From Rutpela maculata (taxonomy: Eukaryota > Arthropoda > Insecta > Coleoptera > Cerambycidae), in NCBI GenBank assembly GCA_936432065.2, contig OW386285.2, positions 183,024,301-183,088,300 of the forward strand: DNA of 64,000 nucleotides, given 5' to 3'. The translations under genes and the position numbers were made by a program. The notes beneath the pieces were generated by a model. That model was not told where the DNA came from. It searched no databases and was given only the letters and a program-made list of their open reading frames with translations. Below, in pieces: positions 7,395-17,292 of this stretch; position 1 is the stretch's first letter; every line of letters begins with the position of its first letter.

Positions 7395-9953
7395 ATGGAC
7401 AAAATGGCCGGCAACGAAAGCCCCAGACCCATGGACGACATGGACGAGCGAGATGAGCTAATAAACACGCTCATGGCTGAAAACAACGAGCTGAGGGCCC
7501 AGTTAGCTGAAATGAGCCAGAGGATGGCTCAACTACGCGCCGACATGGCGAAACAGCTGGAAGTGCAGCGAAACCAAATCGAGGCACAAAAAGCCCAGCA
7601 CGAGGAGCTACTGGCAGTACTGGCAGCCATGAGAGCCGAAAGGACCCCCCAGGAACAACAACCGGTCCAGCCCCAGGCCCAGCCCCAGGCCACCCAGGCC
7701 CAGCCCCAAGCCCAGCCCCAGGCCCAAGGACAGCCCACCCAAACAAAAGAGGCTGCCCCCAAAAGAAAGGCCGAGACGGAGATAGGGGACGGTGAATTCA
7801 CCCTAGTAACCAAAACTAGGGCGAAAAAGACGTCCCAGACCCCCCCGACCCAGGCCTCCCAAGGGCCCAGCAACCAGGCGGCCCCGTCCACCAGCCAAGC
7901 CAACCCGGAGAAGGATGCTGAGGCCGCAGAGAAGCCTCCCAAAATCCCCCCGGTAATACTGAGGAAACAAGATTCCTGGTCCGAGGTGAGCCGCAGGCTC
8001 AAGGAGGCCAGGATCCAGTATACCAAGGCCAAGGTGGTCGGCGAAGGGATCGCCATCACCCCCCAGACGGCGGACGACTACCGCCAAATGACCAGGATGT
8101 TCGCGCTAGAAAAGCGCGAATATCACACCTACGCGCTGCCGGAAGAGAGGCTTCTGAGAGTGGTAATCAGAGGCATCCCCAGCGGCGTAAGCTGTGAGGA
8201 CGTAAAGGAGGACCTCCAGGAACAAGGCTACTCCCCCACCTCGGTCCAACGGATGACATCCCGGAGGACGAAAAAGGAGATCCCCCTGGTCCTGGTCCAG
8301 GTTCCCCTCAACGAGGAGAAGATCCTCAACGTGAACAGGTGCTGTTCTCTGGTTGTCCGAACGGAGAGACAGAAAGCAGCCCTAGCAATCACGCAGTGTC
8401 ACCGCTGCCAGAGATTTGGTCATGCACAAGGCAGGTGCACAGCCCAGGCCAAGTGTGTGAAATGCGGCGACCCACACCACTCGGGAGAGTGTAAAAAATC
8501 CAGAGATGTCCCAGCCAAGTGTGCCAACTGCCAGGGGGCACATCCAGCGAGTTACAGGGGGTGCCCAAAGTACCTAAAGAAGACAGCTGGACCCTCCCAG
8601 AAGCAGACACCCAGGGCACCACAGAGGCCAGTAGCCAAGACGCCAACTACCAGTGGCGTCAGCTACGCGAGGATTACACAGGGCACGACGGGGCAGACCA
8701 CTACCCCCGTCAAGAAACAGCGGGCACCCACCGAAGTCCAGAACTTCGCAGCGGTGCTCGCAGGTAAGAACCTAACGTTTCCTTCCTCTTACAGGCCCAT
8801 CAGTCTACTCCCAGCGATGAGTAAGGTAGCCGAACGAGTCATACTCAAGAGGATAGCCGAGAAGACAGAAGAGCTGGAAGTCCTCCCAGACGAGCAGTTC
8901 GCCTTCAGGACAGGGCACTCCACCGAACTCCAAGTGCTCCGCCTCACCGAGGAGGTCACGAAGGGGTTCAACCAACGACAGGTCACGGCAGCGCTGTTCC
9001 TGGACGTTGCCAAAGCCTTCGACAGGGTCTGGCACGATGGTCTCCTAGCCAAAATGATGAGTATGGGTTACCCCATTGCACTCGTCAAGCTAGTGAGATC
9101 GTACCTCCACAGGAGACAGATGAGGGTGAAGATCGTGGACAAGGTGTCCACGTACAGAACAATGGAGGCAGGAGTCCCCCAAGGCTCAGTGCTGTCCCCC
9201 CACTTGTTCTCCATCTTCACATCCGATCTACCCCGGACGGAGAGGACCTCCATGGCCCTCTACGCCGATGACACAGCCCTGACTGCCAGATCCTGGAGTG
9301 CCAGGCTAGCCACCAGAAACCTCCAGGAGGCGGCCACCCTCCTAGAGGACTGGTGCAACAGATGGAAGGTAGCCGTCAACGCCGAGAAGAGCAAGGCGGT
9401 ACTCTTCAAGAAGGTAAGAAAACAAAACCCCACAGGTCACGTTTCCATGTTTGGAGAGGACATCCAATGGCACGACTCCGCCAACTACCTTGGCGTGGTC
9501 ATGGACAAAGGCCTAACATCGAGACTGAACACGGAGGCCATCGTCAAGAAGGCCAGGAGGACGAGAGCCCTAATCTACCCGATGACGGGTAGACAGAGCA
9601 GACTCAACCTGAGGAACAAGCTCACGCTTATCAGGTCCCTCATCCGGCCTCAGCTGACGTATGCTTCGGTAGCTTGGGGCTACCAAGCAAAGAGCTACCT
9701 CCATCAGATCCAGAGAGTGGAGAACGTCGCCCTCAGAACGGCAGTCGATGCACCCTGGTTCATCCGCAACGAGGACATCTACAGGGACCTGGAATACACC
9801 CCGGTCACTGAGATCATCAAGCAGAGAGCCAGAAAGATGTACGCCCTTGCCGAGGAGCATGGGAACCCACTAGTCAGGGAGGCAACTGACTATGACCCAG
9901 CAGATGCTCCGAGGCACAAGCGGCCGAAGGTGCAGCTCCTGGATAACGGGTGA
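7395..9953 (+). CDS. ORF1-reverse transcriptase in-frame fusion protein
   Basis: An uninterrupted 852-aa frame starts at ATG 7395, in the start-codon stem-loop. The first part is a complete ORF1: coiled coil, Gln/Ala/Pro-rich repeat, PRE_C2HC region and three zinc knuckles. At about 8763/8764 it passes directly into the reverse transcriptase at GKNLTFPSSYRPISLLP, keeping the catalytic YADD and the normal C-terminus. The endonuclease, the linker and the N-terminal edge of the RT region are missing. The join lies where CGCAG meets GTAAGAAC; a short CA/CAG microhomology fits deletion, and the frame is kept. Without an endonuclease it could not nick DNA itself. It may be a passive deletion derivative or a gag-RT protein acting on other copies' targets. 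One substitution (W to S in GLTSRLNTEA) differs from the other copies. Confidence 0.85.
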   Translation: MDKMAGNESPRPMDDMDERDELINTLMAENNELRAQLAEMSQRMAQLRADMAKQLEVQRNQIEAQKAQHEELLAVLAAMRAERTPQEQQPVQPQAQPQATQAQPQAQPQAQGQPTQTKEAAPKRKAETEIGDGEFTLVTKTRAKKTSQTPPTQASQGPSNQAAPSTSQANPEKDAEAAEKPPKIPPVILRKQDSWSEVSRRLKEARIQYTKAKVVGEGIAITPQTADDYRQMTRMFALEKREYHTYALPEERLLRVVIRGIPSGVSCEDVKEDLQEQGYSPTSVQRMTSRRTKKEIPLVLVQVPLNEEKILNVNRCCSLVVRTERQKAALAITQCHRCQRFGHAQGRCTAQAKCVKCGDPHHSGECKKSRDVPAKCANCQGAHPASYRGCPKYLKKTAGPSQKQTPRAPQRPVAKTPTTSGVSYARITQGTTGQTTTPVKKQRAPTEVQNFAAVLAGKNLTFPSSYRPISLLPAMSKVAERVILKRIAEKTEELEVLPDEQFAFRTGHSTELQVLRLTEEVTKGFNQRQVTAALFLDVAKAFDRVWHDGLLAKMMSMGYPIALVKLVRSYLHRRQMRVKIVDKVSTYRTMEAGVPQGSVLSPHLFSIFTSDLPRTERTSMALYADDTALTARSWSARLATRNLQEAATLLEDWCNRWKVAVNAEKSKAVLFKKVRKQNPTGHVSMFGEDIQWHDSANYLGVVMDKGLTSRLNTEAIVKKARRTRALIYPMTGRQSRLNLRNKLTLIRSLIRPQLTYASVAWGYQAKSYLHQIQRVENVALRTAVDAPWFIRNEDIYRDLEYTPVTEIIKQRARKMYALAEEHGNPLVREATDYDPADAPRHKRPKVQLLDNG

Positions 9954-10524
9954 GTATGAGAAGCATACCACCAACCGACGATCCACCCCCACGGAAGAGA
10001 CATGACGATACCCAACCACCCACCCAAGACCCTGCGGGTACCGGACAAACAACCGTCCAGTACCCGTAGTCCCCCTAGCTCCGGGCAGACCAAAAATGCT
10101 ACCAAAGCAGTTAGGTCTGCCCTTCCTCGAGCTACACAGCTCATCCTTACCCTACCGATGATCCGGATGACAGGATGCCTCTTGGCATCTTGTGTACCGG
10201 CAGTCACTCCCGCCACAAACCCAAAACACCCAACAGACCGATGACTACCCCCCGGGGGGCAAACAAGCTGGCGAAGAAAAGAAGACGAAGACAGAAGAAC
10301 GCCAGAAGAGGCCTTAGCCAGCAAGGTCCAACGAGCCAGGACCCAGGGAGGTGGGCCGAAATCGTCTGCACCGCTCACATTTGTGAGTGGGGCCGACGTA
10401 AAGTAAGCTCGCCCGCCCTGCACGAGGCTGGTCCCCGGTCTACAGCGATGTATTGGGGTAAAGGGCAATAGTCCTGCCCGGCCCCAGTCATCCGAGACCG
10501 ACATCTTTAGCCAAGAATATTGGC
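9954..10524 (+). other. 3' UTR of copy 2
   Basis: Same layout as copy 1, with the post-stop inverted repeat, the CTCACATTTGTGAG palindrome and the terminal stem-loop at 10510-10524. One A fewer than copy 1 in the ACCCAAAA run near 10222 shifts the upstream part of the small basic open frame, but the shared MTTPRGANK part (to 10471) stays open. Confidence 0.7.
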
Positions 10525-10638
10525 GCGTCGAAGCGAGCAGGTCACCTAGCAGCAGTAGTGTAGTGAAGTGAAGTGCAAGCAACGTAGCGAGGCGAGAACT
10601 ACGAAGTGGCAGCCCCACACTGAAGTTGAAGAGGAGAA

Positions 10639-10702
10639 ATATTAGACGTCTTTATTAAGACGCTAATATCAAAAGATAAATAAAGTCTCCCTCACTGGAG
10701 AC
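10639..10702 (+). promoter_or_regulatory. two 5' UTR hairpins (copy 3), bases changed but pairing kept
   Basis: Hairpin A (10639-10669) pairs ATATTAGACGTCTT with AAGACGCTAATAT, with one bulged A. Hairpin B (10685-10702) is GTCTCC-CTCACT-GGAGAC. Compared with copies 2, 4 and 5, C-G changes to T-A in hairpin B occur on both sides of the stem, and most pairs of the lower stem of hairpin A are replaced in a paired manner. Confidence 0.65.
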
Positions 10703-10796
10703 ACAATTTATTTTTACCTTTCCCGATTCCCTACCCCAAACCATCACTAATATAAATTTCTTTTCAGATAGCCAGGACAATACTGTGGAGGACAGT

Positions 10797-12214
10797 ATGC
10801 CCGACCGAGGAGACGACGGTACCTCTCAAAGAGGGACCCCTACTATCAGGCCCATGGAGCAGGAGGACCACAGGGACGAGCTAATCCGAACGCTCTCCGC
10901 CGAGAATAATGCGCTAAAAGCGCAGCTCGCAGAGATGAACCAGAGGATGGCTCAACTCAGAGCAGATGTGGCCAAGCAGCTGGAGGCCCAAAGGACCCAG
11001 CATGCAGAGCTCCTGGCAGCCATAAGAGCCGAGAGGACCCCCCAGCCCCAAGCTCAGGCCCAAGCCCAGGCCCAACCCCAGGCCCAGGCCCAGGCCCAGG
11101 CCCAACCCCAGGTCCAGCTCTTGGCCCCTGTGGTGCAACCCGCACCAAAGGAGGCCCCAAAGAGGAAAGCCGACACTGAGGACAGTGATGGCGAATTCAC
11201 CCTTGTCACCAGGACAAGGGCGAAAAAGACGGCCCAGCCTGAAAACCAGGTGCAACCCAGCACCAGCACGGATGTACCAACTTCCCGCCAAGCTGTCCGA
11301 GAGGCCTCCGATCAACAACCCCCCAGGGAAAAGGCCCCCAAGATCCCACCCGTGATCTTGAGGAACAAAGAAACCTGGTCAGCGGTAAAACAGAGGATGG
11401 ACGAAACTCGAATCAAATTCGAGAAGGCCCGAGTAGTCGCCGACGGCATCGCCATCGAGACCAGCACCCCCGATGACTACCGCAAGCTCACCAGGATGCT
11501 GGCCAATGAAAGCAGGGAGTACCACACATACGCCCTGCCAGAGGAAAGACTGCTAAGAGTAGTCATACGGGGCATCCCAAGTGGTGTAACCTGCGACGAA
11601 GTCAAGGAGGACCTGATGGGAAAAGGTTTTTCACCAGCCTCCGTACACCGCATGCAATCTAGACGGACCAAACAGGAGATTCCTCTCATGCTGGTCCAGG
11701 TCCCCCTCAGCGAGGAGAGGATCCTAGATGTAAACCGTTGCTGTTCCCTAGTGGTGAGGACGGAAAGACAGCGAGCTGCCTCAGCCGTCGCACAGTGCCA
11801 CCGATGCCAACGCTTCGGCCATGCACAAGGTCGGTGCAACGCACAGGCCAAGTGCGTGAAGTGCGGTGAGCCACACCACTCTGGGGAATGCCGCAAGCCC
11901 CGAGATGTACCTGCCAAGTGTGCCAACTGCCAGGGGGCACACCCAGCCAGTTACAGGGATGCCCGAAATTCCCAAAGAAAACAGCAACGACGAAACCAGC
12001 ACCCACCAGGCCTACCCAGCCGACAACCCGGAAGCCAACCACGACTGGGGGACTGAGCTACGCAAAAGTAGCCCAGGGCAAAACAGGACCAACACAAAAA
12101 CAGCAGGCACCCGCTGAGGCCCAAAACCTCACCGCGGTGCTGGCACAAATGCAACAAATGTGCTCAGCAATGAGCGCATTTTTTGCACAAATGCCAAAAT
12201 TCACTAACATGTAA
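10797..12214 (+). pseudogene. ORF1 (gag-like), copy 3, single-base frameshift
   Basis: From ATG 10797 the frame encodes the coiled coil, the Gln/Ala/Pro repeat (four residues longer than in copy 1) and all three zinc knuckles. At 11956-11958 the run after AGTTACA has three G where other copies have four. The reading frame then shifts and ends at 12056 in an unrelated tail. The original frame remains open and ends at the TAATG junction (stop ending at 12214), with the conserved C-terminus AVLAQMQQMCSAMSAFFAQM. The break falls just after the third knuckle, so a nearly complete nucleic-acid-binding region is still made. The damage is one homopolymer base, so sequencing error is a real alternative. 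Confidence 0.85.
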
Positions 12215-14928
12215 TGTTTTTACAGGTCAAACCAGGCTTCCTGCAGATCGCCTCATGGAATGTTAACGGACTGCGAGAGAGAAAACTCGAGGTAGAGGAA
12301 CTCCTCGCCAGGGGTGACATAGACATCATGGCACTGCAGGAAACGAAGCTGCGACCAGACCAGGCTATCAACTTCTCAGGCTACCACGTATACAGGAAGG
12401 ACTGGACCGGGCCATACAGACGAGTGATGAGAGGAGTAGCCCTGCTAGTGAAGACGAGCATCGCACACCACCCGATCCTACTCCCAGAGACGGAGAACCT
12501 GCAGGCCACAGCCATAGTAGTGTCCACGGCACGAAATGGCGACATCAGAGTGGTCTCCTGCTACCAGCCACCCAACAACATGCTGCTAGACGCAGACCTG
12601 GACTCGGTTCTTCCCCCAGGGACCCAGACGGTTGCCATCGGCGACTTCAACGCCAAGTCCCCGGAATGGCACAGTAGGATCACAAACACTCGAGGACGAG
12701 AGCTACTGCGATTCCTGGGACGACACGATGGCAACCTGCTGGTCCTTGGCCCGGAGGGACCGACCCATGACAATGGTGTTGGTAGGCCGGATGTCCTGGA
12801 CATTGCGATGCTGAAGGAGATGCCCCTCGAAGCCGAAATCACCGCCATGATGGATGGTTCCACCGATCACAGCCCCATTCTCCTAGAACTAGGAGAAAAG
12901 GACGGTGAGAACACGACAACTTTCATCAAAAGGAGGACGGACTGGGAAGTGTTCCGTGCAGAGCTGCAGAGGAACATCGCACACATTCCCAGACTCGAAA
13001 CCGAGGCAGACGTGGAGAGGGCCATCACCTCCCTGGAGGACCAGATCCGGGCGGCACTAAGGGTAAGTACCACCGAGACGGAAACAAGGCGAGCACCAGC
13101 TCCCCTGGCTAACCTCCCAGAGGAAACCAGGCAGCTGATAAGGGACAGGCGAAGTGCCAAGAGACGTGCCCAGAGAACCCGACTCCCGGAGGACAGGAGA
13201 CACTACAACACCCTGAGCCGGAGAGTCAAGGCCGCCCTTCAGGAACACAGACAAGAAGGGTGGCAACGCCACCTGAAATCCCTGGACACACAGGACAGGA
13301 GCATCTGGACCACCCAACGGGCCCTGCAAAACCGGCGGACTCCCATGCCCCCGATCCACGGAGAGAATGGTGTTGTCTACACTCGCCAGGAAAAAGCCGA
13401 GGCTTTTGCCGACAGCTTGGAACTGCAGTGTAGGGAAAACCAACTCGATGATGAGGACGAGGACTGGGAGGACGACGTGAGACGCAGGGTACGCAGGATG
13501 AACCGTCTGCCAGATGAAGACCACATCCCCCCGACCACCCCAGAGGAGGTCAAGGAGATCCTAAGGAGTCTAAAACCCAGGAAAGCTCCAGGATGTGATG
13601 GCATTGGGAACATCGCCCTCAAGAAGCTGCCCCGGAAAGGAGTAGCGGCGATGGTCAACATCATCAACGCAATGTTGAGGTTGAGACACTTCCCATCCAG
13701 GTGGAAAAAGGCCGACGTCATAGTCATCCCAAAGCCAGGTAAGAACCTAACGTTTCCTTCCTCTTACAGGCCCATCAGTCTACTCCCAGCGATGAGTAAG
13801 GTAGCCGAACGAGTTATACTCAAGAGGATAGCCGAGAAGACGGAAGAGCTGGAAGTCCTCCCAGACGAGCAGTTCGCCTTCAGGACAGGGCACTCCACCG
13901 AACTCCAAGTGCTCCGCCTCACTGAGGAGGTCACGAAGGGGTTCAACCAAAGACAGGTCACGGCAGCGCTGTTCCTGGACGTTGCCAAAGCCTTCGACAG
14001 GGTCTGGCACGACGGTCTCCTAGCCAAAATGATGAGTATGGGTTACCCCATTGCACTCGTCAAGCTAGTGAGATCGTACCTCCACAGAAGACAGATGAGG
14101 GTGAAGATCGTGGACAAGGTGTCCACGTACAGAACAATGGAGGCAGGAGTCCCCCAAGGCTCAGTGCTGTCCCCCCACTTGTTCTCCATCTTCACATCCG
14201 ATCTACCCCGGACGGAGAGGACCTCCATGGCCCTCTACGCCGATGACACAGCCCTTACTGCCAGATCCTGGAGTGCCAGGCTAGCCACCAGAAACCTCCA
14301 GGAGGCGGCCACCCTCCTAGAGGACTGGTGCAACAGATGGAAGGTAGCCGTCAACGCCGAGAAGAGCAAGGCGGTACTCTTCAAGAAGGTAAGAAAACAA
14401 AACCCCACAGGTCACGTTTCCATGTTTGGTGAGGACATCCAATGGCACGACTCCGCCAACTACCTTGGCGTGGTCATGGACAAAGGCCTAACATGGAGAC
14501 TGAACACGGAGGCCATCGTCAAGAAGGCCAGGAGGACGAGAGCCCTAATCTACCCGATGACGGGTAGACAGAGCAGACTCAACCTGAGGAACAAGCTCAC
14601 GCTTATCAGGTCCCTCATCCGGCCTCAGCTGACGTATGCTTCGGTAGCTTGGGGCTACCAAGCAAAGAGCTACCTCCATCAGATCCAGAGAGTGGAGAAC
14701 GTCGCCCTCAGAACGGCAGTCGATGCACCCTGGTTCATCCGCAACGAGGACATCTACAGGGACCTGGAATACACCCCGGTCACTGAGATCATCAAGCAGA
14801 GAGCCAGAAAGATGTACGCCCTTGCCGAGGAGCATGGGAACCCACTAGTCAGGGAGGCAACTGACTATGACCCAGCTGATGCTCCGAGGCACAAGCGGCC
14901 GAAGGTGCAGCTCCTGGATAACGGGTGA
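12214..14928 (+). CDS. ORF2 endonuclease / reverse transcriptase, copy 3
   Basis: This intact 904-aa frame has the same domain order as copy 1: endonuclease motifs SWNVNGL, QETKL, GDFNAK and STDHSP, RT motifs FLDVAKAFDRVW and YADD. It differs from copy 1 at only a few residues (for example P to S in INFSGYHVY, Q to R in DQIRAAL, E to K in RHLKSL). The ATG sits in TAATG with the original ORF1 stop. Given the frameshift in its ORF1, coupling here would depend on ribosomes that reach 12214 in the right frame. Confidence 0.93.
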   Translation: MFLQVKPGFLQIASWNVNGLRERKLEVEELLARGDIDIMALQETKLRPDQAINFSGYHVYRKDWTGPYRRVMRGVALLVKTSIAHHPILLPETENLQATAIVVSTARNGDIRVVSCYQPPNNMLLDADLDSVLPPGTQTVAIGDFNAKSPEWHSRITNTRGRELLRFLGRHDGNLLVLGPEGPTHDNGVGRPDVLDIAMLKEMPLEAEITAMMDGSTDHSPILLELGEKDGENTTTFIKRRTDWEVFRAELQRNIAHIPRLETEADVERAITSLEDQIRAALRVSTTETETRRAPAPLANLPEETRQLIRDRRSAKRRAQRTRLPEDRRHYNTLSRRVKAALQEHRQEGWQRHLKSLDTQDRSIWTTQRALQNRRTPMPPIHGENGVVYTRQEKAEAFADSLELQCRENQLDDEDEDWEDDVRRRVRRMNRLPDEDHIPPTTPEEVKEILRSLKPRKAPGCDGIGNIALKKLPRKGVAAMVNIINAMLRLRHFPSRWKKADVIVIPKPGKNLTFPSSYRPISLLPAMSKVAERVILKRIAEKTEELEVLPDEQFAFRTGHSTELQVLRLTEEVTKGFNQRQVTAALFLDVAKAFDRVWHDGLLAKMMSMGYPIALVKLVRSYLHRRQMRVKIVDKVSTYRTMEAGVPQGSVLSPHLFSIFTSDLPRTERTSMALYADDTALTARSWSARLATRNLQEAATLLEDWCNRWKVAVNAEKSKAVLFKKVRKQNPTGHVSMFGEDIQWHDSANYLGVVMDKGLTWRLNTEAIVKKARRTRALIYPMTGRQSRLNLRNKLTLIRSLIRPQLTYASVAWGYQAKSYLHQIQRVENVALRTAVDAPWFIRNEDIYRDLEYTPVTEIIKQRARKMYALAEEHGNPLVREATDYDPADAPRHKRPKVQLLDNG

Positions 14929-15501
14929 GTATGAGAAGCATACCACCGTCCGACGATCCACCCCCACGGAAGAGACATGACGATCACCCAACCACCCACC
15001 CAAGACCCTGCGGGTACCGGACAAACAACCGTCCAGTACCTGTAGTCCCCCTAGCTCCGGGCAGACCAAAAATGCTACCAAAGCAGTTAGGTCTGCCCTT
15101 CCTCGAGCTACACAGCTCATCCTTACCCTACCGATGATCCGGACGACAGGATGCCTCTTGGCATCTTGTGTACCGGCAGTCACTCCCGCCACAAACCCAA
15201 AAACACCCAACAGACCGATGACTACCCCCCGGGGGGCAAACAAGCTGGCGAAGAAAAGAAGACGAAGACAGAAGAACGCCAGAAGAGGCCTTAGCCAGCA
15301 AGGTCCAACGAGCCAGGACCCAGGGAGGTGGGCCGAAATCGTCTGCACCGCTCACATTTGTGAGTGGGGCCGACGTAAAGTAAGCTCGCCCGCCCTGCAC
15401 GAGGCTGGTCCCCGGTCTACAGCGATGTATTGGGGTAAAGGGCAATAGTCCTGCCCGGCCCCAGTCATCCGAGACCGACATCTTTAGCCAAGAATATTGG
15501 C
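14929..15501 (+). other. 3' UTR of copy 3
   Basis: Near-identical to copy 1, including the post-stop inverted repeat and the small basic open frame ending at about 15448. It ends in the terminal stem-loop at 15487-15501 and is followed by the complete target word. Confidence 0.72.
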
Positions 15502-15511
15502 GGAGGTTTAA
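15502..15511 (+). repeat. GGAGGTTTAA between copies 3 and 4 (putative target-site duplication)
   Basis: All ten bases of the target word lie between the copy 3 stem-loop and the start of the copy 4 5' UTR (CACAGCAGTTC). The same ten bases occur at 25720-25729 after copy 5 and uninterrupted at 958-967. Partial forms (GTTTAA) are at 7036-7041 and 20578-20583. Confidence 0.7.
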
Positions 15512-15651
15512 CACAGCAGTTCATGCAGCAGTCGAAGCGAGAAGACCTCCAGTGCAGTACCAGTGCAGTAGTGCAGTAGTGTAGTGTTGTGTTGACGTTT
15601 CGGAGCCAGGCGAACTAAGAAGTGGCAGCCCCACAGAGAAGCTGAAGAGGA

Positions 15652-15714
15652 ATATTTGTTGTCTTTTTCAAGGCACAAATATAAAAAGATAAATAAAGTC
15701 CCCCGCCTGGGGAC
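15652..15714 (+). promoter_or_regulatory. two 5' UTR hairpins (copy 4)
   Basis: Hairpin A (15652-15682) pairs ATATTTGTTGTCTT with AAGGCACAAATAT, including a G-T pair and a bulge. Hairpin B (15698-15714) is GTCCCC-CGCCT-GGGGAC. A pyrimidine-rich stretch ending TTTTATTTCAG follows at about 15775-15785, resembling a 3' splice site, shortly before the ORF1 start. Confidence 0.6.
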
Positions 15715-15816
15715 ACTGTGTTTTTCTCCTTCCCTACCCAAAATTCCTTTCCCGTAACAATTAATAATACAGATTTTTATTTCAGGCAAGAAGACGTAAA
15801 TACTGTGGAGGACAGT

Positions 15817-17292
15817 ATGCACGAGCAAGAGAATAGCTCCGAACCGATGGACCAGTCGGATAACAACGTTGGTCTAGTCAGGAGCCTAAAGGCTGAGAAC
15901 GCAGCGCTGAATGCGCAGTTAGCCGAAATGAGCCAGAGGATGGCTCAACTGAGGGCAGAGATGGCCAAGCAGCTTGAAGTTCAACGTACCCAGTACGAGG
16001 AACAGAAAGCCAAGAACGAGGTACAAGGGGCCCAGCTAACGGAACTGCTGGCAGCCATGCGTACCCTCCAGGCCACCCAAATACAGCCCCAGGCCCAAGC
16101 CCAGGCCCTAGTCCTGGCCCAGACCCAGGCCCAACCCCCGGCCCAACCCAAGATCCAGCCCCAGGCGGCCCCAGTAGTGCAACCAGCACTAAAAGAGGCC
16201 CCCAAGAGGAAAGCCGATGCCGACACAGATAGTGACGGCGAATTCACCCTTGTCACCAAGACAAGGGCGAAAAAGGCGGCTAACCAGGAGTCCCAGGTGC
16301 AAACCTGCACCCAAGAGGCCCCAACCACCAGCCAGGCCAACCAGAGGGCCCCCAGGCCAGAAACCACCGGGGAAACCAAGACGCCCAAGATCCCACCAGT
16401 GATCCTCCGCAAGGCGGAGACATGGTCGGCTGTCCGGCAGAGGCTGGATGAGACAGGAATCAAATTCTCCAAGGCTAGGACCGTGCGAGAGGGGATCGCC
16501 ATCGAGCCCCAAACGCCCGAGGACTACAGGAGGATGACTAGGATGTTCGCGCAGGAAAAGCGCGAATATCATACCTACGCCCTGCCCGAGGACAGACTAC
16601 TCCGAGTAGTGATCCGAGGAGTCCCAACTGGAGTCACCGGGGAGGAGGTCAAGGAGGACCTCCAGACCCAGGGCTTCAACCCCGTGGCCGTCCATAGGAT
16701 GACGTCAAGGAGGACCAAGAAAGAGATCCCCCTGATGCTCGTCCAGGTCCCCCTCAACGAGGAGAGCATACTATCGGTGAACCGCTGCTGTTCACTGGTA
16801 GTTAGGACCGAGAGGCAGAAAGCCGCCCTGGCAATTGCGCAGTGCCACCGCTGCCAAAGGTTCGGCCATGCCCAAGGACACTGCACCGCACAGGCCAAGT
16901 GCGTGAAGTGCGCAGAGCCACACCACTCCGGGGACTGCGAGAAGCCCCGAAACGTACCGGCGAAGTGTGCCAACTGCCAGGGGGCACACCCAGCCAGTTA
17001 CAGAGGGTGCCCCAAGTACCCAAAGAAGACGGCGGCGGCGAAACCAGCCCCCGCAGCCAAGCCAACCCAGACCGGTGCTGCCCCTAAAAAGGCAACACCC
17101 ACAACTGGAGGCCTGAGCTACGCCAGGGTAGCTCAGGGCAAGGCAGGGAAGGGACAGAACCCAGGCCCAGCCCCCAGGCAGCAGGCACCCGCTGAGGCCC
17201 AAAACCTCACCGCGGTGCTTGCACAGATGCAACAAATGTGCTCAGCAATGAGCGCATTTTTTGCACAAATGCCAGCATTTACTAATGTATAA
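15817..17292 (+). CDS. ORF1 (gag-like RNA-binding protein), copy 4
   Basis: A 491-aa frame from ATG 15817, in the start-codon stem-loop; the frame is open further upstream to 15718, but that region is the structured 5' UTR. Residues about 20-80 form a heptad-rich coiled coil. About 85-130 are Gln/Ala/Pro-rich. A PRE_C2HC region starts with EYHTYALPEDRLLRVVIRG near 250. Three zinc knuckles run from CHRC (C343) through CVKC and CANC to about 395. The tail ends AVLAQMQQMCSAMSAFFAQM, and the stop overlaps the ORF2 start in TAATG. The protein should bind element RNA and multimerise. No lesion is seen. Confidence 0.92.
   Translation: MHEQENSSEPMDQSDNNVGLVRSLKAENAALNAQLAEMSQRMAQLRAEMAKQLEVQRTQYEEQKAKNEVQGAQLTELLAAMRTLQATQIQPQAQAQALVLAQTQAQPPAQPKIQPQAAPVVQPALKEAPKRKADADTDSDGEFTLVTKTRAKKAANQESQVQTCTQEAPTTSQANQRAPRPETTGETKTPKIPPVILRKAETWSAVRQRLDETGIKFSKARTVREGIAIEPQTPEDYRRMTRMFAQEKREYHTYALPEDRLLRVVIRGVPTGVTGEEVKEDLQTQGFNPVAVHRMTSRRTKKEIPLMLVQVPLNEESILSVNRCCSLVVRTERQKAALAIAQCHRCQRFGHAQGHCTAQAKCVKCAEPHHSGDCEKPRNVPAKCANCQGAHPASYRGCPKYPKKTAAAKPAPAAKPTQTGAAPKKATPTTGGLSYARVAQGKAGKGQNPGPAPRQQAPAEAQNLTAVLAQMQQMCSAMSAFFAQMPAFTNV

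Larger units (their letters stand above)
7042..10524 (+). mobile_element. jockey-clade element, copy 2 (internal deletion, ORF1-RT fusion)
   Basis: This copy has its own 5' UTR (7042-7394), a single long frame, and a full 3' UTR ending at the terminal stem-loop. It lacks the endonuclease and the N-terminal part of the RT region. It follows copy 1 after GTTTAA (7036-7041). Its 5' half belongs to a different subfamily from copies 1 and 3, whereas its RT and 3' UTR are almost identical to theirs. Confidence 0.88.
10526..15501 (+). mobile_element. jockey-clade element, copy 3 (full length, ORF1 frameshift)
   Basis: It has a 5' UTR (to 10796), ORF1, ORF2 and a full 3' UTR. The junction with copy 2 lacks the GTTTAA word: after the copy 2 stem-loop only a G precedes CGTCGAAGCGAGCAGG. 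This suggests a slightly 5'-truncated insertion or a recombination join. It is nearly identical to copy 1 wherever they overlap. Confidence 0.9.
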
